Source: Apoderus coryli
Taxonomy: Eukaryota; Arthropoda; Insecta; Coleoptera; Attelabidae
DNA: 64,000 nt
Assembly: GCA_911728435.2 (NCBI GenBank)
Contig: OU452208.1
Coordinates: forward strand, 7,750,001 to 7,814,000
Reading direction: 5' to 3'
The notes below the pieces were generated by a model. That model saw only the letters and a list, made by a program, of their open reading frames with translations, was not told where the DNA came from and made no database searches. Of the stretch, positions 1 through 12,100 are shown piece after piece (the first letter of the stretch is position 1; every line of letters starts with the position of its first letter). A program made the position numbers and the translations under genes.

Positions 1-414
1 CATAGCGACCATCGCAACAGTCGCCCGGAGGGAAGTTCACCTTAAGACCACATTTTAAAAATTTTAAAATATACCTACAAGATGCTTCAAAAAAAGTTTT
101 TTAAATGAAATGTCCTGTGTTTTATTGCATTTTGGATTTGGCATAAAAATAATTTTTATTAAGGTTCTCGATACCTAAATTCCAGGCGATTCGATATATT
201 GCATTTTTTGTCAAAATACAAGGGTTGAGAAAAAAATTAATTTTCATCAAACAAAACTGCTTTTTTCTTTGAATTAGTCAATAATTAGTGTGTTACCACA
301 TTTACCAAGTTATTTATGAAATGACCTTTACTGGTGCTCAGCATTTTCAATTGCTTAACCCTCATATTTAAAACCTAATTTCACTATTATTTTAAATGGA
401 ACACCCTGTATTTT
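1..414. other. ephrin upstream intron, TE-like sequence
   Basis: No gene is visible. The block is AT-rich and ends at about 400-412 with an ACACCCTGTA motif. Read on the minus strand this is TACAGGGTGTTCC, the usual look of a terminal inverted repeat of Tc1/mariner-type elements in insects, so part of this block may be the end of such an element. Similar ACAGGGTG/CACCCTGT ends recur near 4163, 24747, 52720, 54728 and 60002. Confidence 0.35.
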
Positions 415-1270
415 TTTCCGTCTATCATGTGAAAAAAAATACATTAGAAACCAACGAACATTATCCAAACTCTGCTCCATCGAGACAAATGGTAGAGAAG
501 TGGATTGCTGAATTTAAACGTGGTCGTGCCAGCCCAAATGATACAGAGCGCAGTCGACCAAATGAGGCTGTTATTCCAGAAAACGTCAAAAAAAATCAGA
601 AATTGGTTATGAAAGATCGCAAATTGAAGGTGCACGAGCAAGCTGACATTGTAAAGATATCAGATGGTAGTGTTTTTAACATTTTACACGAACATTTGGT
701 TACGCAAAAGCTCTGTGCAAAGTGGATGCCGCGTCAGCTCACAGTCGACCAAAAACAACAACGAATTGATGCTTCAGAGGAATTTTTGGCGCTGTTAAAC
801 CGCAATAAAATGGAATTCTATCGTCGATATGTGACAATGGATGAAACATGGCACACACCAGAATCCAAAAGACAGTTAGCTGAGTGGATAGCAATCGAAG
901 AACCGAATCCAAAGCGAGCAAAGACACAATAGTCGGTCGATAAGGTGATGGCGGCTGTATTTTGGGATGCGAACGGAATAATATTCACCGATTACCTCCA
1001 AAAGGAAACAGCATCAACAGCGACTATTACTGTGCACTTTTGGATCGATTGAAGGCTGAAATCGCAAAGAAACGGCCTCATTTGCAAAAGAAAAAAGTGT
1101 TGTTTCACCAAGACAATGTACCGTGTCACAAATGAATGAAAATTATGGCAAAATTGAATGAATTGGGCTATTTTGACGAGAAAGAGAAATCGTACTATAA
1201 AAGTGGTATCGAAAAGTTGGAAAATCGCTATACTCGTTATATTGCCCTCCAAGACAACTATGTTGAATAA
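415..1270 (+). pseudogene. mariner transposase relic with internal deletion and frameshift
   Basis: This is a broken mariner (DD34D) transposase. The open part (396-932) has the N-terminal helix-turn-helix half, then YVTMDETW containing the first catalytic Asp (near 838-850). After a stop at 930 the reading continues as VMAAVFWDANG, shifts frame near 1010, and resumes as KKKVLFHQDN with the second Asp (near 1085-1110). Directly after CHK comes a stop. The C-terminal end follows (LENRYTRYIALQDNYVE, near 1215-1270). The segment that should hold the third Asp (SPDLAP) is missing, so the element cannot be active. It belongs to the same family as the minus-strand relic at 52071-52727, which shares VKKN, DRKLKVHE and AKWxPRxLTVDQ. 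It lies in the ephrin intron upstream of 2978. Confidence 0.85.
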
Positions 1271-1460
1271 TGAAATCGAGTTTTGTTAAAACGGACTTAT
1301 TGAATGGCCTAGTAGCTGATTTAGTTGCATTTCAAACTGTGTTAAGGTGTCATATACCTGAATCTTAAAGTTTTGAAGTTATTCATTTATTTTGTCATCA
1401 TAATGAAATTGTTTATCCAAAAAATAATTTTCTATTGCTTTTTGGAATTCGGTAATTACT

Positions 1461-1624
1461 AAATTGATAGAAAATCTCATAGGGTAGAGGATTTCTGTGT
1501 ATTCTTCAAACTAACTTCAAGTGCCTGAAGAAGCGGCAATAAAGGCTGCGAAACGTCGCATATCAAGTGATTTGAAGTTTCTGTTTTTTGAAGTCCTCTG
1601 CCCTATGAGATTTTCTATCAATTT
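1461..1624 (+). repeat. 164-bp hairpin repeat with hammerhead-like core
   Basis: The outer arms are inverted repeats: 1461-1492 begins AAATTGATAGAAAATCTCAT and its complement ends at 1624. A second inverted pair, AACTTCAA/TTGAAGTT, lies inside. At the apex are CTGAAGA (1525-1531), one extra A, a 5-bp stem GCGGC/GCTGC (1533-1537 with 1545-1549), GAAA (1550-1553), then C and GTC (1555-1557). TGC/GCA pairing flanks the core. This matches the order of a hammerhead ribozyme (CUGANGA, stem II, GAAA, stem III, NUH, stem I), except for the extra A before stem II and a loopless stem III. A partial second copy of the left arm starts near 1637. Confidence 0.55.
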
Positions 1625-1743
1625 ATACAAATATAAATTGATAGAAAGTCTCAAAAGAAGGACACGAATAATAACAATGTAATTACTAAAACCATTCATT
1701 TATTAATTTTAATTTATTATTATAATTTACCAAATTAAAGCAA

Positions 1744-2035
1744 ATGTCCAACGTGATTGCAATCCAGTCCAATACAAATTGCGATTCTTTTTTCAAATCA
1801 TCTTTTTACATTTTGCAACATAACGGGTGTATGAGGTGTAGAATACACAATATTTTTTATGTCTCCCCATATAAATCTAGTGGAGTCAGGTCTGGGGATC
1901 TAGCTGACCAGTTAATTGGCGCACCTCTTCCAATTCACTTATTACGAAATTTTCTATGTAAATAGTTTCCCATAGCAAATGTGCAGCGGCACCATCTAAC
2001 TGTAACCCAATTGTGTTGGTACTTGTTTTTTTTTT
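1744..2035 (-). pseudogene. Tc1/mariner-superfamily (DDE_3-like) transposase relic
   Basis: Read on the minus strand, several stops and shifts interrupt a recognisable DDE transposase C-terminal half. A DGAAAHL segment (second Asp) is followed by a GQL(I)..P spacer and a degenerate SPDLTPLDLYLWGD-like block that includes the third acidic residue. It then runs on as the usual stretch following that motif (..STPHTPV). It is a short relic with no start or termini identified. Family assignment rests only on the motif pair and spacing. Confidence 0.55.
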
Positions 2036-2977
2036 TTAATTTCTAGATACACTTGATTGGCTGGCAATATTGACCAATTGTTAAAATCATATCAATTCTT
2101 TCTTGCTTTGAATAAACGATTTTATTTAGCGGAAATCCATAAGAATTTATTTGCAACATACAGTCTATAGATTTGAACCTAAATAATCCAAAATATACTG
2201 TTATACAATACAATACAATGGCAGTACTTAAAAAGACGTTTCATGTGGCAATTGTATACCTTTAGAAGAACGTATAATGGTCAATTCTGATTGGTAAACA
2301 TCAATTTGTTTGCCCAAAGTCTTTTGTGAAATAATATTCGGGTTTTCCTCATGCTTCAAATGTATAGAAAATTCGCTTGTTTTTGGTTCAGATTCTGACT
2401 TGCATTTTCAAAGAAATGAGGACTACGTATTCTATGACCAGAAACTGCGCAGTAAAGGATATGACATAAACTCTAGCCCCCTAAAGATATCGCGGCACGG
2501 AGCCCTAAAATATGCACAGACATAAATCCTACAACGCATTATACTTGGTATAAATCCGTTTACGCGAATTTTTTAAACGAAACCATCCGCATTGTCCAAA
2601 TCCAACGCAACAAACTAACCGCGCCACATAATAATCGTTAACTGTCTTTATGCGAAGAGTGAAGACTGATGTCATCTACAAACAAAACAATCGTGTCTGG
2701 TGTCAAATAAGGTTTAACATGATTTATATAGATTAAAAACAGTATTGTGCCTCCTAAGACCCTGAGGGGAAGTATCTCCGACCTTTCCCCACCACCAACA
2801 AAAACTCACATACTGTAATAAAAACAAAACCATTCCATTTAAAGTAACACAGTAAGATGTCTTTTCTCAGTATTACCGGAAGTGGGATAACACTGAAAAT
2901 ATTATAAGGGTTTGTTAATTATAATTGGTTCAAAACGCCACCAAAGAGAGTTGATGTTAATTATAATTTTTTTCTAG

Positions 2978-3197
2978 GTGAACCTGATATGTCCTGTATA
3001 CACTCCTGGCACAAGGGACGACGATATGGAAAAGTACATCATCTACAATGTGTCGAAAGACGAATATGACACGTGTCGCATAACGAATCCAAATCCTAGA
3101 ATAATTGCTGTATGCGACAAACCCTATAAATTAATGTATTTTACGATAACATTTCGGCCGTTTACGCCGCAGCCAGGTGGACTGGAATTTTCACCCG
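2978..3197 (+). CDS. ephrin: ephrin exon: core of receptor-binding domain
   Basis: The acceptor is TTTCTAG at 2971-2977 and the donor is GTAAGA at 3198. The exon is 220 nt in phase 0 to 1, giving 73 codons plus the first base of a Gly codon. It encodes VNLICPVY through LEFSP, including three of the conserved cysteines (ICPVY, DTCRI, AVCDK). The PGK read-through after the donor is intronic. Confidence 0.95.
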
Positions 3198-6100
3198 GTA
3201 AGATTTTACATATTTATTTACTATTTTCTATACAGGGATCTTTAATTGGCGAACCTTGAAGCCATCTGCCAACACTGCATCGTATTCTTGTTGTTGTTTA
3301 CATGGGATAGCCTTGAAATATCAATCAATAACCTCGAGTATTTTCTATATAAAATGGAAAAATAACAATATCGGTGGCTGAATCGATTCCTATTTTAGAA
3401 AGGGAAAATGAGTTGGATGCTGTGTAATAGAGATGCCCAGCATCAATTGTCTCTCCAACATTAAGCTGTGGTATCACGAGTTCAAAATGTTGCTGAAGAT
3501 AGCTGGGCTTGCATTGGAATGTGTGAAAAATATTTTACACGACCATTTGCGAGTATAAGAAAGCTGTGGGACGATGGATATCAAGTGGAATCGTATGACC
3601 ACTTCCGAGGGCTTCTTCATATGCTACGTAAGCGTCATCGAAATATGGGTTCATCACTACACACCAGAGACTAAGCAGTAATCAAATTTTCTTGGTGAAA
3701 ATGGCCCGAAGAAGACAAAAACAGTCCCATTAGCGGGGAAGGTGCAAAGCTTCATCCATATTGATTATTTGACGAAAGAAAGGATAATCACGTAATTAAT
3801 ATTATCCAACCGATCCAACATATCCTAATGACTTGCACCTTTGACTGGATATGTTCCATCTTGCCTGAAAGCAAAGTACATTAAAAGTCCTGTCTGCATC
3901 GATTACAAACTCTTAACATGACAATAATAACGGAGTTGCTATTTGACAGACGCAAACTCTAATCTACTACGAACTTCAAAGTATATTTAAAGTGCTGGAC
4001 AATTGCTTTCAAGCAAAGAAAATGCGTGGCCTAACATTCAAGCTCGATATTTTTGGAACCAGACCAAATATCGACCTCCGGTTTTCACGGGCTGACAGAT
4101 TACCTTTTAGTGAAAGACATTGCTATTTTAAAAATTGTTCAACTGTCAAATTATTTTTTATACAGGGTGTTAAAAAAAGGCCATGATTTTTATCCAAATT
4201 TTGAATGTGGTAACTTTCCGAGAAAAGTTTTTTGAATTTCATTTATATGCGTTTTTTTAATCAATGATCTTCTGAAAAAAAAGTAATTTTCCAACAATTT
4301 TATACCTACCTTAGTTTGAAAATTATCAATTTTTTTCAACTTTTAAGCTCCTAAACCATCCTGAATTTTTTTTATTGGTAAATTTTGTTAGCAATTGTCA
4401 TACCTCTCAGTAAGCATATTTATTGTGATTAAAAATATCGAATACCTCAATGATATGCTGTACAGTGGCGCGCTAATAAAAATTAATAATTATTAATGCC
4501 ATTGAGAAACTTAAAATATTCCGAATTTTTTATCACCTGCTGATTTTCTTTGAGCTTTAGGGAATTTCAATTAAATATTCTTTTACTATGGCAGCAGTAT
4601 CAAAAAATTATAGGAAAAACATAGATCCTCTTTTAAGTTAACTTAAAGCAAAACCACGACAAAACACAAAAAAGTCATTCATTCATTTTATGTTAAATTA
4701 AAAAAACAAAAAAAGTTAGGTAGACGTACTTGGAGAGTATCGCAAGCACTGTCAGATATGATTACGCAGAAGAAAGCATAAGGTGATCGTCAAAAGGAAG
4801 CTTGCATCCTTCAATCTTTTTGAATAGGTCATCTATGACCAACGTTTGCATCCCTAATTTACCCATAAATTCGTATGATCTTAAATCTTCGTATTCGAAA
4901 ACCTGTGCTCTATAAGATACGCTATTGAAGTAATTTAACAATGAGTTCTGGCAATGCAATCACTCTAAGTTTATAAAAACGTATCTTTGATCTTCATTAC
5001 ATCTCAGGTTTGTATAATAAAAAGGTTCATAAAACAGAATTGGTCTTCAGCAATGTGTAGTTATAGAGATAGAGCAATATTTTTTAGAACCCACCCACCA
5101 TATTAATTTACAAAAGAGAAATAATAATGAAATGACTTAACACTCCCTATCTGTAGAATTAATAATAGTACATAATATTTTATGCTAGGCATATCATAAT
5201 ATATTTATTTAAATAATGTAGATAAGAAACAAACGACTGTAATATTATTATCGACTATCTAACCAGTAAAGCATACAAATTTATATTGACATAAGTTGCT
5301 TTCGTTTCACATTTATTCATATTTCTAATAAGTAATTATGTTCTAGTATGTTTGTGACTGTTATCAGTTGTTGTGGTGTGATTTATACGTTATAAATAAA
5401 GCTCATTTAGATTTTATTGCCTATCTAGGCATTCGTCCAACTAACGAATTTTTCTGATATTAAAATTACTTCGAGGAACTCACAAAATGTTAAATTTAGC
5501 CTCTATCAAACGACCACCGAAAGTTTGTAGATAATAGAATCTGGAATTTGAGGAAAGTACACGCTCTGAACATTTCCCAGTTAGAATCGCCACGATAAGT
5601 CGAAGGTAACTTCTGGTATAGTCTATCCAAAGTCGATTCTACCGGGGCTATCCGTTCCCATGCCTCTTTACATTATAAAAGAGCATCGAATACAGCGTTT
5701 TTTGATACATTTCTCCCTCATATATAAGACGTAATAAATCATGCCTGCCAAAGGATACCGACAGTAATACAAATAACTACAGTGACTGGAAAAAGTATTG
5801 GGTTAATGATTAATCGAAAAAAAAAGGATTAGAGCAAATAAATATATGAATTAAACAAATAATTTTCGGCAACGTATAATAATATAATCGAATGGACATC
5901 ATATGGTATGGCGAAGACGTAATCTGGAATTTAAACGAGAAAATTTGTATCCGACAGTAAAACACGGTGGCAGAATATTGTAACCATGATTTGTTCAATA
6001 GTTTTTCTTAGATTAATAAAATGAAAGAAGATCTATCAAATTACATAATATTTTTTAATAAAGCCTCAAGTGGATAAAACTTTTTGCAGTCACTGTATCA

Positions 6101-9100
6101 GACACGGCCGGTATACGACACTAGCGGAACACGTTGGGAGTTCAAACATCAAGATTTACATGTGCAAAGCCAGCGTCTTCTTTTAAATATTTATCATCAG
6201 TTAAGGTCTGAAAATAATGAAGTGACGAATACACATATTATAAATTTTTTACGTTCTATAGAAAATGTCACTGACTAAGTGAGTAAAATTTGTTGTTAGA
6301 TTATAATATCAGAATGGTGGTGTGATAGGGGAGTGGGCCGCTGTTTTAGACAATCTATCCGCTTTGGACCCAGGAGACAAATAGCATTTTTCGTTCCACG
6401 CCCTATTGGTCTAGAAACGGCACTTAGCGCCCAACCCTGTATAGCTTTATTATGCCGCCTGACGAGTAAAGCAATTTCGAAATATAATTGAAAGTTTTCG
6501 AATAAAATATAATGGCAAATACGAACCATCGCGTTTTCTCTACTAATATATTCTTCTAACCACTTTGATAAACGATCAAGCCTGTGTGCGAGATGTCATT
6601 TACATTAAACCGGAAGAGAGGCATAAGAACATGTACTAAAGATGAAAATGATGCATTGATATGTCCGCTTCACATAAAAATCCGATCCCTATTAGAATTC
6701 ATCAAAAATGATAATATGGGCGAAGTTCTTTTACAGCGGTCTAGGTGTGGCTTTAACAACTGACATATAATGATTGATTCGTTTAGATAATACAAGGATA
6801 ATTTATAAAGTATTCATAGGCATCTACTTTGTACAGGGAAATTCATGCAGTAATTAGATAGGCATGTTCAATATTTTTTCATCTTCTACAGTAATTTTAA
6901 TCTCATGCCTAGTTACCACAATAATCCTGCGCTATGCTGTAATTTATGGGCATTTAGCTAGCAGTCTGACCAAACAACTGAAATTGGCATAAGTTTTAGC
7001 TATACAACTTATTTGAAGAAATATGAATTGACTAACAGTGTACTTATTAGTTTTTTCTTATTCATGCCAAAATAACAATATTATGCCAGCGGCCTTTAAA
7101 CACATAACAACAGTACCCAACAGTATGTATTAACTTCATCAATTTGGCAGTGCTAAATCGTTTTTGTTGTTTGAATTGTCTGTCTCGAGTTGACCGTATC
7201 ATTCTTCTCGACATCCTGACCATAGGCAGATAATATTTACAACTTTCCCACAATATACGTCACTTTTTAAAACAGAAAAGTGTGAGCGATTTTTCGATCA
7301 AGGCAACCAGTAACAATTTTTGCAATTGTCAGACCTTGAAACTATTATCCTTTACCCTACTTAGTCCTTAGTCCAGAAAAGCAAGAATTTCTCAATCAAT
7401 ATCGCCAACATTCTGATTATTGATTTTAAACAAATCTGTTAAGGTGCCACTTAATAGCAAGAATTGTGACATCAGAGCCTGCTAAGCTACTGTTAGTCTT
7501 GCTGCTATGAAGAACTCTAGATTTGATTAACTTCATTTTGCATAAAATTCTTCATTGAAATATAATTATGTTGTTATATTTGTATTTCATTTAAAACACA
7601 ATGTAGGCGGCTTACCTCTATAATCAAATTAGTACTTTATACAAGTTATTTTTTCCCGTGTACGTAATATTAAGTTTTTATAGCCTCAAATACCCCATGA
7701 AATTTATTATATCCGTGTTATTATAATTTATTATTAAGTGAAAAGTTATTAGTTGATTGTTCTGTACATGTTTTCAGTTGAACATGTTACAGTTTATAAT
7801 TAGATAGACACTTAGAAGTAACTAATTACCCTATTATTATTTCCGCCACATGAATAACTATCTCTACAGTCTTTTTATAATATGCACTTACAGATAATAA
7901 AGTGTTAGTTTTATTACAGAAGTTGGATATTATTATTTTATAACTAAAGGGTATGTAAACGCCTTTAACAATAAAATTGTTTTATTTGTTATGTCATTAA
8001 GTTGTTTATTAATCAGCAATGAAACTAGGATTTAACTTACATTCACACTGTTTAAATTGAAAATGGGGTTTGTTATTTAAATGCTTGTAATATTTAAGAT
8101 GTGGATCGTTAAATCAGCCTCAAACATGATTTTTAATTACAGGATTTGAGGCGTGTAAACGAAATTTCTGGCCATTGTGCTTTATTAGGAATTATATCCA
8201 AGCACTTGGAGTGCCTTTTTTTTTCGCCAAGACAACGTCCATGCAAATAAACCAGACAATCTATTTTTATTTTTTTTTCTTGAGCCATTTTTATTTTTAG
8301 CTCTCCATATCATATATGTAATAGATATATGTATATATGGAGACTATTAGTTTCATGAATTTTTTTTTTTTTTAATTTCACCGGAAATACTTGTTTTTGG
8401 TCATTTTATACATAAATAAGTAGTTTTAAAAAAATGTCTGTCTGTCTATATGCACGAAAACGCAAAAACTACTTAACAGATTTTAACCAAATTTGGTACA
8501 AAAATACTATAGGACATGGCAAGGAGCTGATTAGATTTTGGAAAACATTGAGCGTAGGCAAGGGGTTTAAAAGAGGGTTCATAAATTTTAAAAAATCATA
8601 GTTCTTAAACTTTCCGAAATACTGCATATTTTTTTACGCATTTAATTGAATATAACCTAAAATATTGAACATAAAATATAATAATAAAATCTTGTTTTAT
8701 TTGTGATTATTAAAACAGCCATACTGTTGTGGGCTCTTACCAGATTGTTTAAATTTAATTTGATTTCCTTTAAAATGAGAAAAAGAAGAAAACGAAGAAC
8801 GGAAGCAAGGATAATTGACAAATTTTCAACAATTTAACTATATTTTTATTTTATTAATTTAACACTCAATTTTTCCAACAAAATGATATGTATAAACGTT
8901 TAAATCAATGTAAAAATCTCTCTATTAATATTTGTATGAAGTACGACCCTCGCATCTAACAATATTGTATAAGGTTCCTTAAGCCACTGATGATGGACGT
9001 GTAGTCCGAAACATGTCTGGCAGTTAAAAGCAAGATTTTAACGTATATATATAGATCGTTTTGTGGAGTAGACGTCGTTTTATTCAAATAATAAAATATT

Positions 9101-12100
9101 AGACCACATTGGCGTTCGAAAATAGTGTAAAATGGGGTAAAAAATATTTTAAAAAAACGTACTTCTTAAACATAGCAGAAATATTAACTAATTATTTATA
9201 GCTTTAATAGAATATAGCCTATAAAATGTGTCCTAATAACTTACTTTCATAGGCGTTCGTAAATAGTGGAAAAGGGGCAAAACATAAAAAATATATATGT
9301 CCTAAACTTATTCGAAATTTGGAATAATTTTTTATAGTTGTGATAGAATATAACCAAAAAAATGTTACATAAATGAACTGGTTCCACAGGAGTTCGAAAA
9401 AGGGTCAAAAACGAAAAAAATGTTTGCCAAATATACCAGAAAAATTGGCTAATTATATATAGCTTTGATATAAGATAAAAAATGCAGCATAAAATTTTTA
9501 TTTACATAAGCGTTCGCAAATAGTAGAAAAACGGGTAAAATAAAAAAAAATTAAAATATAAATATAAAGAATTTTATATTTAACTAGTTGAATTGGTGTT
9601 AAAAATACACGACAAAAATTAATGTACCATAGGCGTCCGTGAAAATTCTATAAAAGGGTCAGAAAAAAATTGTATCCGTGATAATTCAATAACCACTTGA
9701 CGGATTTTAACCAAATTTGGTACGAAAATACCACAGGATATTTATAGGTGGTGATTAACATTGAGCGTAGGCAAGGGGTTTAAAAGAGGGTTCAAAAATT
9801 TAAAAAATCATAGTTCTTAAACTTATCCGAAATATTGAATAATTTGTTGTGCGTTTAATTAACCATAACCTAAAATATTTAACCTAAACAATTAGACCAC
9901 ATTGACATTCGAAAAAAGTGTAAAATGGGGTAAAAAGGTTAGAAAAAACGAATTTCTTAAACATAGCAGAAATATTGACTAGTTATTTATAGCTCTGATA
10001 GAATTTAACCTAAAAAATGTGTTATAAATAACTTGTTTTCATAGGCGTTCGTAAATAGTGTAAAAGGGGTCAAAATAAAAACATATATACTTCCTAAACT
10101 TATTCGGAATACGGAATAATTTTTCGTAGTTGTGATAGAATATAACCTAAAAAATGTTACATAAATGAACTGGTTCCACAGGCGTTCGAAAAAGGGTCAA
10201 AAACGAAAAAAAAAATGTTGTTCCAAATATAAGAGAAAAATTGGCTACTTATATATAGCTTTGATATAAGATAACCTAAAACATGCAGCATAACAATTTT
10301 GTTTACATAGGGGTTCGTAAATAGTAGAAAAGGGGGCAAAATAAATTTTATAATAAAACTAAAAAAAAATCAATTATTTTGCGTACAAGAACTTGGCCTA
10401 GAAGATCTAAAATATAAAATATGTACGTATAAATAGTGCCTCCAAAGAGAAGAAAAATGAACAAAACCCGATACTTAAAAAAAATAGCTGATGTCTAAAA
10501 CAAAACAAAAATTTATTAAATTTAGATAAATGACAAAAAGGTCATACAATTATTACTATTACACTTAAATATGGACAGCTATTCGTGCCATGAGGGCAAC
10601 AGTTTATTTTTTAATGTTCTCGAAAATAACTTTTTTAATTTTTAGCGAAATTGAAATTTCGCAAGTATAATTTTTTCACGAAATTTTACGACGTTTCGAC
10701 GATGGTTTATCGTCTTCTTCAGTTTATTCTAGAATATAAAATATGTTAATCAATGAAAAAAAACAGCGAAATGGGTAAATAATGTTTTTACGCTATTTGA
10801 ATGTATACATAATGTTTACAATGATTACTTCTCGTCGCCAATTAGGGCCCCTAGAAAAATCTGTGGAATAAAGAATTTAACTGGACACCAGATAGTGCAA
10901 GCCTCAGTTTTATTGGATAAGGGATCAATTTAATCCGAATCCATTTATTTTAAACAATTTATCTATTTGAACAGAAAATAGGAAAAGACAAACGAAAACA
11001 CATAACACCTAGAATTTTATTATTCCAATGGACGTTCGTGATCTCTATTACGTAGAGTACTTGAGTATCCACCACGTCAACATGAAATTTTTGCTGTCGC
11101 CATCGTCATGCTTTCCCAGCGAATCAATAGACATGACAGCTATACGTATGAATTGATAACAACAACAATAACTTGAATCTAAATCAGGTAAAATCACTAT
11201 ACGCAATATAGACAACTGAGAAGTTGAATTCCATTGATAGTTAACCTAATTCCAATGAAATGAAACATGTAGTTAAAACCAAAAGCTCTGATGACATAAT
11301 GAAAAGCCCCAATAGTTAAGTCACTTAGTTACATAGGCAGGTACGGTATGGTAAGTTTGACCTGTCATGACCACGACATCCATAGATATTATTAACTCTG
11401 TGAGCTTAATTATTCATCAAAGTGGGGGACCGATGTTGTATCGATTGATGTGTTCTACACGTTTATACCGAGGTAGGTAGCATATAGAGGAAAACGACGC
11501 TTTGAAGAAGAAAAGTTACTGTATATACATATTACTAGGTAGACGAATTATATTTAGAGCGAAGGCAGAGTTGCATTTAGGCCACGTCAATTTAATAGAA
11601 TTATTTGAAATTTTAGTGGTGTGTATTTTCAAAAGTCTTTTACAACAATTAAAGGAGCTTGGTTCCTCCGTTTCTGGTAGTTTGTATGGCGCCAGAAAAA
11701 GAGAAGTTGGGTGTCATGATAAAAATGATAGATACATAGAAAGATAAACTTTATTGGCTCATAAAATATTACAATGTACGAGTATACTATTATAACAACA
11801 ACAACATGGAAGGCTACAACGTAAGTAAACCCATTTAGATGTTGAGCTAATCAAAATAAGTAACTAAAACTAATATAAAACATAAAACTCATACACTCAA
11901 ATAGGTATACTTATTATATAATGAAGATTCAAGGCAATCTAAAGGAATACAAAAAATCGGTTGTGTCACCCCAAAATTTGCCAATTAGAGTGATTTTGCA
12001 ATAACGAGGGTATTTATTGGGCTCGAATTTGCTCTCCCAGTTGCAAGAATATGCCTCGGAGTTAACATTACTTGTAGAAATACATTTGTGGTCTTCATAC

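Noticed and set aside
8160..8262. Transposase scrap FFFRQDNVHANK
   Set aside because: Only about a dozen residues resemble a second-Asp block, which is too short to call a separate element.
11280..11300. CTGATGA at about 11289 as a ribozyme core
   Set aside because: No GAAA with flanking complementary stems occurs within range.
11502..11747. 81-residue open frame in the ephrin intron
   Set aside because: AT-rich codon content, no motif and no splice sites; most likely chance.
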